From contig DATMBG010000012.1 in the NCBI GenBank assembly GCA_035559535.1, forward strand, positions 1-64,000: a stretch of DNA of 64,000 bases. Direction: 5' to 3'. A program made the position numbers and the translations under genes. Shown here piece by piece: positions 1 to 7,839 of this stretch (within the stretch, counting starts at the first letter, position 1; every line of letters begins with the position of its first letter). Below the pieces are notes generated by a model, which searched no databases, was not told where the DNA came from, and was given only the letters and a program-made list of their open reading frames with translations. Source of the stretch: Candidatus Limnocylindrales bacterium. GTDB taxonomy: Bacteria; Moduliflexota; Moduliflexia; Moduliflexales; JAUQPW01.

Positions 1-1
1 G

Positions 2-199
2 GTGCGGAGTGAGAAGCGGCCTGGGATCTATGTGTATTCCCCTGAGGGGAAGGAGTTAGGGTATATTCCGACGGAGATTCCGACCAATGTGGGATTTGGT
101 CGTGGGGAAGAGAGCAAGACGTTGTACATTACGGCGGGCAAAAGTTTGTATCGGATCAAGTTAGGTAAGGAAGGCTATCATCTCCCTCCCAGTAAGTAA
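2..199 (+). CDS. SMP-30/gluconolactonase-like protein, C-terminal end (5' end outside window)
   Basis: This is the last 65 codons of a gene that starts upstream of the window. The pattern of a strand with YSPEGK, then PTNVGFG, KTLYITAG and SLYRI matches the last blades of the SMP-30/gluconolactonase/LRE beta-propeller family. Those enzymes hydrolyse sugar lactones with a bound divalent cation, but the metal ligands lie in the missing part, so neither activity nor substrate can be judged. The GTG at the first in-frame position is unlikely to be the true start because the family is about 300 residues long. A clear intrinsic terminator follows 16 bases after the stop. Confidence 0.75.
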   Translation: MRSEKRPGIYVYSPEGKELGYIPTEIPTNVGFGRGEESKTLYITAGKSLYRIKLGKEGYHLPPSK

Positions 200-215
200 A
201 GATCCTGTTCTTTTA

Positions 216-250
216 AAAAGGCCAGAGATTTTTTCTCTGGCCTTTTCTGT
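216..250 (+). terminator. Rho-independent terminator after the SMP-30-like gene
   Basis: A perfect 12-bp stem (AAAAGGCCAGAG at 216-227 with CTCTGGCCTTTT at 235-246) closes a 7-base loop and is followed by more T-rich sequence. The A and T runs flanking the GC core make it a plausible terminator in both directions. Confidence 0.85.
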
Positions 251-503
251 TTTAGGCATTCAAAACAACCCAGAATCTTTCAGAAGTAAAATCATAATTT
301 ATCTTTCTATTCTACCCATTTTCCCCAATCATATTCTTTCACTGGGAAAGGATCGGTCAACCCATTCCAGAATTCCTGTTGGAACCAGGCCAGAGTCTAT
401 GCGACTTCTTGCCTATTTGCCCTGAGCCAGTCAAGGAGTGAACCTCAACGGATGATCCTGGTAAACCGACGCAGAGGAAAAGAATCCTTCTCTGACCATG
501 AGA
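251..503. other. Spacer with no recognised feature
   Basis: Between the terminator and the end of the leftward small membrane-protein gene I see no convincing reading frame, RNA gene or strong repeat. Confidence 0.5.
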
Positions 504-731
504 TTAAAAAATCCAGTAGATAACCAAAAGGTAAGCCCCCAAAGAAAGGAAGGTTGCAAGGCTTAAAGCCGCATATCTACAAAATTTTTCTGAAACCTTC
601 AAACGACTAAGAATCGCAATGGTCGTTTTTGTAAATAAAAAGCCCGTTATATAGGCGATAGGGGATAGCCAGGAAAAGAAGAGAAGAAGTAAAGCCCATT
701 TCCCTCCCATGAGGAGATATTGGAAAATCAT
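504..731 (-). CDS. Small two-helix membrane protein, function unknown
   Basis: A 75-residue protein. Two hydrophobic stretches (about residues 10-33 and 53-75) flank a short basic segment with KVSEKFCRYA, so it is probably a two-pass inner-membrane protein. I recognise no family. The start is supported by GGAGG 11 bases before the ATG on the minus strand. Its leader carries two strong consecutive hairpins, the nearer one ending in a T-rich tract, so expression may be attenuated. Against it being real are its short length and lack of a known homologue; for it are the good ribosome-binding site and the membrane-protein composition. Confidence 0.5.
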   Translation of the reverse strand: MIFQYLLMGGKWALLLLFFSWLSPIAYITGFLFTKTTIAILSRLKVSEKFCRYAALSLATFLSLGAYLLVIYWIF

Positions 732-743
732 ACAAGGGGTTCC

Positions 744-828
744 TCCAAAAGGAAAAGATAGTCCTCGACTTCATAGAATCGAGGACTATCTCCACTCATC
801 AGGAATGACGGAGGTGCCTCATGAGTGG
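744..828 (-). promoter_or_regulatory. Two-hairpin leader ending in a terminator-like stem
   Basis: Read on the minus strand, 828-792 forms a 12-bp stem with one G-G mismatch (CCACTCAT...ATGAGTGG plus AGG/CCT). It is followed at once by a 13-bp stem (790-757, core GATAGTCCTCGA pairing with TCGAGGACTATC) and then TTTTCCTTTT. The second hairpin looks like an intrinsic terminator placed just before the GGAGG and ATG of the small membrane-protein gene. The loop of the first hairpin contains CACCTCC, which could pair with GGAGG. This is the layout of an attenuator or riboswitch, but I match it to no known class. Confidence 0.55.
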
Positions 829-845
829 AACTTAATCTTTAACTT

Positions 846-874
846 AGTAATACGATTATAAAATTAGTATTACT
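846..874. repeat. Inverted repeat AGTAATAC / GTATTACT
   Basis: Perfect 8-base arms (846-853 and 867-874) are separated by 13 bases of A+T-rich sequence. The same TAATACT core recurs at 1170-1178 (over the -10 region of the metal-uptake operon) and at about 1254-1262, so it may be an operator. Confidence 0.5.
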
Positions 875-958
875 TTTAGTGAATATATTTTAAAATAAAT
901 ATCACATCTGGGTACTTGTCAATAAAATAAAGGAAAATTTTTAGAGGAGACAAAACCT

Positions 959-1015
959 ATGCCTGCAGATATTCTCACCAGTGGCACCCTGAACTCTGTA
1001 CTCACGGGCAAATAG
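959..1015 (+). CDS. Possible 18-codon leader peptide
   Basis: An ATG ten bases after GAGGAGA opens an 18-codon frame (MPADILTSGT...VLTGK) ending at TAG 1013-1015. A short hairpin (GCCAGG...CCTGGC, about 1016-1038) starts right after the stop. The ribosome-binding site is good, but a frame this short can occur by chance and no family is recognised. It lies about 140 bases before the promoter proposed for the metal-uptake operon. Confidence 0.25.
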   Translation: MPADILTSGTLNSVLTGK

Positions 1016-1152
1016 GCCAGGACACTTTTGGACCTGGCTTCTATGCCGGGTAAAATGATCTTTCTTTTTTGAAATCTACCTGCTTCGATGCCTCCTAAAG
1101 GCTTAAAACATAAGAGATTTATAAAAAAAGCAAATATCCATCACTATTTTTC

Positions 1153-1180
1153 TTGACAAAGATTCTTATAGTAATACTAA
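1153..1180 (+). promoter_or_regulatory. Likely promoter of the metal-uptake operon
   Basis: TTGACA at 1153-1158 and TACTAA at 1175-1180 are 16 bases apart. The near-palindrome AGTAATACT (1170-1178) overlaps the -10 element, where a repressor could block RNA polymerase. A leader of roughly 135 bases would precede the first gene. Confidence 0.5.
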
Positions 1181-1324
1181 TTTGAATATTGTATCATAAC
1201 TCAAATCCATAATAATGAAGTATACTGGTTTATTACCAAATGAAAAAATAATCGTAATACTACTTACACAGGGGAACCGAACCGAGGTGGAGTAAATCTA
1301 TCCTTGCTATAAAGGGGAGGAGGT

Positions 1325-2542
1325 ATGACGAGAATTAGAGTCAGAAAAATTTTTTTTGCTCTGCTTACAGGAGTATTTGTCGGTAGTCTGGGTATTACGC
1401 CTGAAGTTTTTGCCCATACAAAGGGTATCAGTTTAAGTCGATATGGTCTGGTAGATATCTCCTGGACCGGTAACATTGCCTATGTGAACTTTAGTGATTA
1501 CGAGGAGGGGTTTAACCCTTTCAAGATTGGGGATCGGCATGAACGGGGATTGAATTTAACCAGTTTTGATCTATCTTTAAGTCAGGATGTCTATCAATAT
1601 AATGCCAAGTGGGCTCTATTTCTGGCCTTTGAGCGAGATTCTGCTGGAATTGAAGAGGCCTTCATTCTCTTTCATAAATTACCTGCTTACCTCCAGTTTA
1701 AAATCGGAAATTTTCGAGCTAACTTTGGTAAGATCAACCAGTACCATGATCACGAATGGATTTTTGCAGACCCTCCTCTGATTACTACTTTTCTATTAGG
1801 TGTGGATGGAATTCATAACATTGGGGCTGAGCTTGACTTTCAACCCCCTACACCGATTTTTACCGAGTTTTCCATTGACATTATGCGAGGGCCCTTCGAT
1901 TTTTTCACCTTCGAGCCGGATACAGATCCCATTTTCGGAGGAGGTAGTTTTGATGATTACATTATCTTGAGCCGGGCAACAACCTTTTTTGATTTGACCG
2001 AACACAGTAACCTCGAAATAGGAGCTTCTCTGGGAGGAGGTCGAAATAAAGAAGGCACCAATGATCAGACGATTATCTATGGATTTGACTGGACTTATCA
2101 GTACAAACCCCGGGCTTTTAGCCCTTATTTACGATGGACTACCGAGTTTTACTGGGCAAACCGGGAAAATCCTAGAATATTCCGATTTGATCGAACCCGA
2201 CCCACAGAATGTACATCGGATCCCATCCTTTGTAGCTTCATCTTTGAGGGAAACGATACAGTGGGCGGAATGTATACCGAAATCAATTATCGGTTCTCTT
2301 ACCTCTTTGACGTCAACTTCCGGTTTGATTATGTGGGCATCCCCCAGGGAGAAGAAGATCGTCAGCAACGGTTCACCGTGGGCTTACGCCATTTCTTCAA
2401 TCCGGTTAGCCGAGTGAATTTCCAGTATGAATACAACGCCGAATCCGGACAAGATAAGGCTTATTCTACCTTTATCGTTCAATTCAACATTGGAGGTGGA
2501 ACGGTTACACCCGGATTGGGTAAATTTTATAATCTTTTCTAG
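1325..2542 (+). CDS. Outer-membrane beta-barrel protein of the metal-uptake operon
   Basis: A 405-residue protein with an N-terminal signal peptide (basic MTRIRVRK, hydrophobic stretch, likely cleavage after VFAH at about residue 31). The rest alternates polar and aromatic residues as in transmembrane beta strands and ends in FYNLF, a C-terminal phenylalanine typical of outer-membrane barrels. There is no TonB box or plug domain, so it is more likely a porin-like channel than a TonB-dependent receptor. Its position just ahead of two metal-binding proteins, an ABC ATPase and a permease suggests that it lets the metal, or a metal complex, cross the outer membrane. GGAGGAGGT lies directly before the ATG. 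The family is not recognised by name. Confidence 0.75.
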   Translation: MTRIRVRKIFFALLTGVFVGSLGITPEVFAHTKGISLSRYGLVDISWTGNIAYVNFSDYEEGFNPFKIGDRHERGLNLTSFDLSLSQDVYQYNAKWALFLAFERDSAGIEEAFILFHKLPAYLQFKIGNFRANFGKINQYHDHEWIFADPPLITTFLLGVDGIHNIGAELDFQPPTPIFTEFSIDIMRGPFDFFTFEPDTDPIFGGGSFDDYIILSRATTFFDLTEHSNLEIGASLGGGRNKEGTNDQTIIYGFDWTYQYKPRAFSPYLRWTTEFYWANRENPRIFRFDRTRPTECTSDPILCSFIFEGNDTVGGMYTEINYRFSYLFDVNFRFDYVGIPQGEEDRQQRFTVGLRHFFNPVSRVNFQYEYNAESGQDKAYSTFIVQFNIGGGTVTPGLGKFYNLF

Positions 2543-2683
2543 AGAGGATAGCCAGAAAATAGGAATCCTGCCCCTTAAGAGGTATTAACGGGAAACAGGT
2601 TATGTAGAATAGAACGTGAGACACTAACTATCAGGTATTTTGCATTTTACGTTCTATACCTTAAAGGTAAGGAGTTAAAGGAT

Positions 2684-3649
2684 ATGCGAGGTTTAAGAAT
2701 CATTCTATTAGGAATCGTTCTTCTTCTAAGCTTGAAAAGTGCTCTTTTCGTCGAGGCAAAAGAAGGACTTCGTATTGTAAGCAGCTTTGCCCACGACGCC
2801 TCTATTATTAAAGCCATTGGAGGGGATAAAGTTATCGTAAATAGTTTGTCCCGTGGTATCCAGGATCCTCATTATATTCAACCTAAACCGACTTATGCAG
2901 CTCTTTTGAACCGGGCCGATATTCTGGCCGTCAACGGACAGTTGCTGGAGGTAGCCTGGCTCCCCACTGCCTTGAGTAGCTGCCGGAATGTAAAGATCCT
3001 GGAAGGTCATGAAGGATATCTCAAGCTCTCAGAGGGAGTGGATACCATTCCCTATGCACCTGAAGATCTTTACGACACACCCTTTTTTCATTTAAATCTG
3101 GTTGTAGGGGTAGGGGAGAATCGAATCGGTAACCATCATTATTATATCGACCCCGGTAATGGCCTTATCATCGCTCAAAATGTTTACCGAAAGTTAGCAG
3201 AGATGGACCCAGGCAATGAGCCTTATTATAAAGCAAACTATGAGGCCTTTATCTCTAAATTAAAGGAGAAGATAGCAGGATGGGATGCTGCCATGGAGCC
3301 GTATAAAGGGGTTCAGCTTGTGACCTATCATCGAACTTTTAACTATCTGGCCCGTCGGCATGGATTTACAATTTTTGCTTATATAGAGCCCAGAGAGACC
3401 GTTCCCCCCAATGCTGCCTATATGGCCTCTTTAGTTCAGCGGATGAAAAGTAATAACATCAAGCTCGTATTGGTAGAACATTATCAGAATAAAAAGCTGG
3501 CTCAAGAGGTAGCCAACCAGAGTGGAGCCACCCTAGTAACCCTTGCAACTTCGGTAGATGAGGAATTGGGAATCTCAGATTACATTCAAATGCTGGATAA
3601 AATTTACGAAGAACTGACCAAAGCCCTTAAGGTCCTGAATAAAAGTTAG
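2684..3649 (+). CDS. Metal ABC transporter substrate-binding protein (ZnuA-like), copy 1
   Basis: A 321-residue periplasmic protein of the cluster A-I (ZnuA/TroA/MntC) family, which binds Zn, Mn or Fe and delivers it to the permease. A signal peptide covers about residues 1-25. Candidate metal ligands sit where the family has them: H63 in DPHYIQPKP, H151/H152 in GNHHYYIDPGN, H216 in TYHRTFNYLARRHG and E265 near LVEHYQNKK. There is no His-rich loop, which often marks zinc-specific members, so the metal is uncertain. It is followed by a second, similar binding protein and then by the ATPase and permease. AAGGAGTTAAAGGAT before the ATG gives an acceptable ribosome-binding site. Confidence 0.9.
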   Translation: MRGLRIILLGIVLLLSLKSALFVEAKEGLRIVSSFAHDASIIKAIGGDKVIVNSLSRGIQDPHYIQPKPTYAALLNRADILAVNGQLLEVAWLPTALSSCRNVKILEGHEGYLKLSEGVDTIPYAPEDLYDTPFFHLNLVVGVGENRIGNHHYYIDPGNGLIIAQNVYRKLAEMDPGNEPYYKANYEAFISKLKEKIAGWDAAMEPYKGVQLVTYHRTFNYLARRHGFTIFAYIEPRETVPPNAAYMASLVQRMKSNNIKLVLVEHYQNKKLAQEVANQSGATLVTLATSVDEELGISDYIQMLDKIYEELTKALKVLNKS

Positions 3650-3688
3650 ACCACCCAAGAACCTCTCCTTTGTTCCATCCGGTGGTCA

Positions 3689-3722
3689 AGGGCCTTTCAC
3701 TTGAATCCAGGTGAAAGGCCCT
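3689..3722 (+). terminator. Strong hairpin between the two binding-protein genes
   Basis: A perfect 12-bp stem (AGGGCCTTTCAC at 3689-3700 with GTGAAAGGCCCT at 3711-3722) surrounds a 10-base loop. No T tract follows, so it may be a partial terminator or an mRNA 3'-end stabiliser that raises the level of the upstream genes relative to the transporter genes. A further palindrome CCCTTCCCG/CGGGAAGGG lies at 3803-3823. Confidence 0.55.
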
Positions 3723-3924
3723 AATATCGATTCTGATTGAACAGATTGTATTCTATTCATTTCCTGTGAAGATGGCGTATCTTTTTTCTAACCCTCGGAC
3801 TTCCCTTCCCGCATCGGGAAGGGGGAACTTAAGGATTGCTGATGTCCCAGCTCTCCCTTTCCTTTATACCATGTTTCAATGCTAACTTGAGCGTAGAACA
3901 TGTCAGGTCAGGATAGAGCTAAAC

Positions 3925-4920
3925 TTGCGTTTTATGTTTTATATCTTATCCTCTTTGTGTAAAGTCAACGTGTTTTTCATTTCGATTGTTCTTTTAGTTT
4001 TAAATCTTCTTATAGAAAGTAGCTCCCAGGCCCTGGAAAAGCTCCAGGTAGTCACTACTTTTCCGCACGATGCAGCTATTGCTGTAGAAATTGGTGGCTC
4101 CTATGTCCAGGTAGAAAGCCTGACCCGGGGGGAAGAGGATCCTCATCTTGTGACCACCCGATTCTCCCTCATTCCTCTTCTCAATCGGGCGGACCTTCTC
4201 GTCGTCAACGGGCAACTTCTGGAAGTCATGTGGTTACCGGAACTTCTACAAAAATCCAGAAACGATAAAATATTACCTGGAAAATCCGGCTATCTGGATG
4301 TTTCAAGGGGAGCGGATCTTATCTTTTATAGCCCGGATGAGGTAGGTCGTTCGCCGCTTTTCGATGCGAATTTTGTCTATGGAGCCAAGACCGGTCAAAT
4401 TGCAAATCATCATTACTGGCTTAACCCGGCTAACGGGCTGGTCATTGCCAAGAATATTTCTGAAAAGTTGAGTGAACTGGATCCGGATCATGAATCTACG
4501 TATCGAACGAATTATGAAAAGTTTGCGTCCAGGCTTCGGGAAAGAATTCAGGAATGGGACAAACAGATGATCCCCTATGCCGGACTTCAAGTGGTCAGTT
4601 ATCATCGTAGCTGGAATTATTTGCTGAATCGGCATGGGATTCGGATATTGGGTTATATCGAACCCCTGGAGCTTGGCCTACCTAAGCAGAGTTCTTTGAA
4701 GAAACTGGCCCGACAGATGAAGATCCAGAAGGTTCGGTTAATCCTCCTGGAAACCTATCAGGATAAAAAAGTAGCCGGTCAACTGGCCGGGGAGACCGGC
4801 GCCCATATCCTGGTTCTTCCCTCTTCGGTTGGCCCAAACCTCGGTGTCCAGGACTACTTTCAACTTTTTGAAGTTATTTATGGGAAGTTGCTCGAAGCCT
4901 TTAAAGGTTTGCAGGGGTGA
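3925..4920 (+). CDS. Metal ABC transporter substrate-binding protein (ZnuA-like), copy 2
   Basis: A 331-residue paralogue of the preceding binding protein. It has the same ordered motifs: FPHDAAI, DPHLVTTRFS, NHHYWLNPANG, SYHRSWNYLLNRHG and LLETYQDKK. A long hydrophobic signal peptide runs to about residue 37 (SSSQA). The TTG at 3925 gives the longest form; an in-frame ATG at 3934 is an alternative with an equally good signal sequence. The gene ends 31 bases before the start chosen for the ATPase. The two copies differ in detail (LVEHYQ in copy 1, LLETYQ in copy 2), so they may differ in metal preference or affinity while sharing one permease. Confidence 0.88.
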   Translation: MRFMFYILSSLCKVNVFFISIVLLVLNLLIESSSQALEKLQVVTTFPHDAAIAVEIGGSYVQVESLTRGEEDPHLVTTRFSLIPLLNRADLLVVNGQLLEVMWLPELLQKSRNDKILPGKSGYLDVSRGADLIFYSPDEVGRSPLFDANFVYGAKTGQIANHHYWLNPANGLVIAKNISEKLSELDPDHESTYRTNYEKFASRLRERIQEWDKQMIPYAGLQVVSYHRSWNYLLNRHGIRILGYIEPLELGLPKQSSLKKLARQMKIQKVRLILLETYQDKKVAGQLAGETGAHILVLPSSVGPNLGVQDYFQLFEVIYGKLLEAFKGLQG

Positions 4921-4951
4921 GCAAATTGGATTTTTCTATAGAATAGAAGCT

Positions 4952-5722
4952 ATGCCGGCTCAAATTGAACTGATCAATCTATCCATTGGATATGGCCATC
5001 AACCTTTACTGGAAGGAATTACCCTCTCCATTCAAAAAGGAGAGTTTTGGGGTATTGTAGGCCCTAACGGGGCCGGGAAATCCACCTTGGTAAAAACCAT
5101 CCTGGGGATTTTAAAACCTCTTCAGGGTCGAATTGAGAAAATCGATACTTTAACCTTTGGATATGTCCCCCAAAGGAGTACCCTGGATGATATTTTTCCG
5201 GTGACTGCCTTAGACGTGGTCCTCATGGGTCGGTACCCGGCCCGGGGGATAGGACGAATTCGACCTGAAGACCGGCATTTGGCTCATGATTATCTTGAAA
5301 AAGTCGGAGCTTCTTCCATTGCCGGAAAACTTTTTCGCTCTCTATCCGGTGGACAAAAGCAGCGGGTCCTGATTGCCCGGGCACTGGCTTTGGAGCCCGA
5401 TGTTCTGGTACTCGATGAACCCATGGATGGAATGGATATTGCCGGAGAAGCCAGCATTATGGAGTTAATATTAAAACTCCGTAAAGATCTTGACTGTACC
5501 CTGCTCATGGTAACCCATTCCCTTCATTTAATAGCAAATTACGGAGAGAAACTTATTTTGATTCGACCGGAGACCCGTAGAATTGAGTATGGTGAGGTTA
5601 CCTGGTTATTAACCCAGGATAAACTCAGGGAAATCTACAACCTGGATTTGGAAGTTCATAACTGGAATGAACATCGCGTGGTCTTAATGCGAGGATCTTT
5701 AAAGAGAAACAGCGAGACTTAA
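4952..5722 (+). CDS. Metal ABC transporter ATP-binding protein (ZnuC/MntA type)
   Basis: A 256-residue ABC ATPase that powers metal import with the permease downstream. Walker A is GPNGAGKST, the signature is LSGGQKQR, Walker B is VLVLDEP, and an H-loop sits in VTHSLH. I start at ATG 4952 (MPAQIELINL) because the family begins a few residues before the first beta strand; the in-frame extension back to 4829 would overlap the end of the binding-protein gene and adds unrelated sequence. It ends 118 bases before the permease. Confidence 0.92.
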   Translation: MPAQIELINLSIGYGHQPLLEGITLSIQKGEFWGIVGPNGAGKSTLVKTILGILKPLQGRIEKIDTLTFGYVPQRSTLDDIFPVTALDVVLMGRYPARGIGRIRPEDRHLAHDYLEKVGASSIAGKLFRSLSGGQKQRVLIARALALEPDVLVLDEPMDGMDIAGEASIMELILKLRKDLDCTLLMVTHSLHLIANYGEKLILIRPETRRIEYGEVTWLLTQDKLREIYNLDLEVHNWNEHRVVLMRGSLKRNSET

Positions 5723-5840
5723 ATAGCAGGGTTGTGCTTACTCCCGGATTGGTCTGTTTAACCTTAGGAAGGATCTTTGGAACTTCCTCCTGGAGGGGTA
5801 AGTATCTTCCCATGCTACCAGCTCATAGAGAGGTCTCAAA

Positions 5841-6761
5841 GTGGAATATTTACTCCATATCCCCTTAATCAAAGATATTCTACTTGCAGAAAGTAACGGC
5901 ATGACTTTCTGGGAAGCCCTACCTATTCTCCGGAACGGAATCTTAGCCTGTATGGTGGCAGCTATTCTAAGTTCTTACTTAGGAGTTTACGTTATTCTCA
6001 GGCGGATTGTTTTTGTCAGTGCGGCCCTTTCCCAGATTTCTTCACTGGGAATTGCCCTATCTTTTTTGATAAGTAACCGATTGGCCGGCCCGCAAGGATT
6101 TTCCGGGCAGGAAGGGTCTGGAAGTTTTTTCACCTTTCAGAGCGGGATGTCTTTAATTTTTGCCTGTATGGCTGCCGGCCTTATAGCTCTGCAATTACAG
6201 GAACGGCGATTGACCCGGGAGAGCGTTTTGGGAATCCTCTATACTGTACCGGCAGGGTTGGTTCTGCTCATTCTAGACCGCACAGCGAAGGACGCCCATG
6301 AGATTGAGAATGTACTTTTCGGTAATGCCGTCTTTGTCTCGACTCCCCAACTTCTTTTTCTGATCCTTATCAGCCTGGTGGTTCTATTTTTTCATGGGCT
6401 CTTTTACAAGCAATTTATCTTTACGGCTTTTGATGCCGATACGGCCCGGGCCGCCGGACTAAAAACCCATAGATTTAATCAATTGCTTTTCTTAACTCTG
6501 GCCGTAGCTATATCCATTTCCATCAGTTCCATTGGAGCTTTACCGGTATTTGCCTTTATGATCTTACCGTCAGCCTCGGCACTTCTCATCACCCATCGGC
6601 TTCTAACGACCTTTGCTGTTGCCGTGGTATTCGGATTCGGTTCGGCCCTGGTCGGATTTTACTTGTCGTTTTTATTTTCTCTTCCTACGGGTCCTACCAT
6701 GCTGGTTATAGCCGCTCTCTGTTTGATGCCGGGTTTACTTTTAGTTATTCTGAGGGCCTGA
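5841..6761 (+). CDS. Metal ABC transporter permease (ZnuB/MntB type)
   Basis: A 306-residue integral membrane protein of the ABC-3 family with about eight hydrophobic helices. It begins with a GTG codon after GAGAGG. Typical features are the N-terminal FWEALPILRNGILACMVAA, the central segment DADTARAAGLKTHRFNQLLF that couples to the ATPase, and the last helices around GALPVFAFMILPSASALL. It completes a five-gene operon of outer-membrane barrel, two binding proteins, ATPase and permease. The Zn versus Mn question cannot be settled from sequence alone. Confidence 0.9.
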   Translation: MEYLLHIPLIKDILLAESNGMTFWEALPILRNGILACMVAAILSSYLGVYVILRRIVFVSAALSQISSLGIALSFLISNRLAGPQGFSGQEGSGSFFTFQSGMSLIFACMAAGLIALQLQERRLTRESVLGILYTVPAGLVLLILDRTAKDAHEIENVLFGNAVFVSTPQLLFLILISLVVLFFHGLFYKQFIFTAFDADTARAAGLKTHRFNQLLFLTLAVAISISISSIGALPVFAFMILPSASALLITHRLLTTFAVAVVFGFGSALVGFYLSFLFSLPTGPTMLVIAALCLMPGLLLVILRA

Positions 6762-6894
6762 GGTATACAGTGAAAACCCGGGTAGCGAAATCTGTAAAAA
6801 AACCATCGACAAGTTGGTGAGAAGTAGTATATTAATAAAGGGGTATTTCCTATCCCATGGTAAAGAAAATCGAGTTGGTTTAAGAAAAGATTAA

Positions 6895-6978
6895 GCCGAA
6901 GTGGTGAAATTGGCAAACACGCTACGTTCAGGGCGTAGTGGGATTACTCCCTTGGGGGTTCGAGTCCCCCCTTCGGCA
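6895..6978 (+). tRNA. tRNA-Leu (anticodon CAG)
   Basis: The acceptor stem GCCGAAG (6895-6901) pairs with CTTCGGC (6971-6977), with discriminator A at 6978. The anticodon arm is CTACG-TTCAGGG-CGTAG, giving anticodon CAG. A long variable arm typical of class II leucine tRNAs and the T arm with GGTTCGAGTCC follow. The 3' CCA is not encoded and must be added after transcription. Confidence 0.96.
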
Positions 6979-6993
6979 TTTTAACTCCCCATC

Positions 6994-7455
6994 TTGTATA
7001 CCCGGACCCTGTTATCCCAATCTCCTGAGGAGACCCATCGGCTAGGGATTAAGCTGGGAAAAAATTTAGATGCTGGCGACGTGGTTGCTTTAACCGGAGA
7101 GTTAGGTTCCGGTAAAACCTGCTTAATTCAGGGGATTACCGTAGGATTGGATATCTTAAACCCTAGGCAGGTAACCAGTCCTACTTTTACCTTGATTAAT
7201 GAATATCAAGGCCGGGTTCCGATTTATCACTTCGATTTATACCGGATTAATAAACTCGAAGAGCTCTTCGATTTAGGATTTGAGGAGTATTTTTACGGAA
7301 AAGGCGTAACACTGGTTGAGTGGGCAGAGAAAATTTTGGACTGGCTTCCACCGCAGAGATTATCCGTTTACCTAAAGATCCTTTCGGAAGGACAACGCGA
7401 AATTCAACTTTCAACCTCCCAGACAAAGTTTGAAAGGCTTTTCCAGAGTTTGTAA
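6994..7455 (+). CDS. tsaE: tRNA threonylcarbamoyladenosine biosynthesis ATPase TsaE
   Basis: A 153-residue P-loop protein that works with TsaB and TsaD to make t6A at position 37 of ANN-decoding tRNAs. Walker A is GELGSGKT (about residues 36-43). Other family marks are TSPTFTLINEY, HFDLYR and VEWAEK. The TTG start at 6994 gives the usual family length and N-terminus (SPEETHRLG). It lies only 15 bases after the tRNA-Leu gene and has no Shine-Dalgarno sequence, so its message may be released by tRNA 3'-end processing and translated as a nearly leaderless RNA. tsaB and tsaD are not nearby. Confidence 0.9.
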   Translation: MYTRTLLSQSPEETHRLGIKLGKNLDAGDVVALTGELGSGKTCLIQGITVGLDILNPRQVTSPTFTLINEYQGRVPIYHFDLYRINKLEELFDLGFEEYFYGKGVTLVEWAEKILDWLPPQRLSVYLKILSEGQREIQLSTSQTKFERLFQSL

Positions 7456-7487
7456 GGTTTTTCCAAGATTCTACGAATAGATTAAGT

Positions 7488-7754
7488 TTAGCGCATTTTT
7501 ATGGGATTACTGGCGATAGGGACCGTTACATCTAAAACCTCCACATTATCTCCCTTTTTCAGGTTGATTTCAATATGATCCGGGTCAACCTCTACAAATT
7601 TTCTGACTACTTTGATAATTTCCTCCTTTAATTGTTCCAACAGCGGGGAATCGATGTTTCTCCTCTCGTGGTGGAGAATAATTTTTAATCTTTCGCTGGC
7701 AATATCGGCACTACGTGGTCTTGGTCTGAATAAAGTTTTAATATAATCTATCAT
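7488..7754 (-). CDS. minE: Cell division topological specificity factor MinE
   Basis: An 88-residue protein that stimulates the MinD ATPase and drives pole-to-pole or zone oscillation of MinCD. The N-terminal membrane and MinD-binding helix (MIDYIKTLFR, then ASERLKIILHHER) is followed by the dimerisation domain ending NVEVLDVTVPI. I prefer ATG 7754 over an upstream in-frame TTG at 7781 because MinE normally starts just before this helix. It is the last gene of minC-minD-minE. Confidence 0.93.
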   Translation of the reverse strand: MIDYIKTLFRPRPRSADIASERLKIILHHERRNIDSPLLEQLKEEIIKVVRKFVEVDPDHIEINLKKGDNVEVLDVTVPIASNPIKMR

Positions 7755-7839
7755 AATTGGTTTGTGTAATCGGGTGAACAATCCAGAAATAGAACCCGCT
7801 AGATTGTAACCACCAAATCTATCTCCTTGCTGCTGAGTT

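Noticed and set aside
792-828. Hammerhead ribozyme suggested by CTGATGAG on the minus strand
   Set aside because: The word lies inside a stem and no GAAA core or cleavage-site strand is placed correctly.
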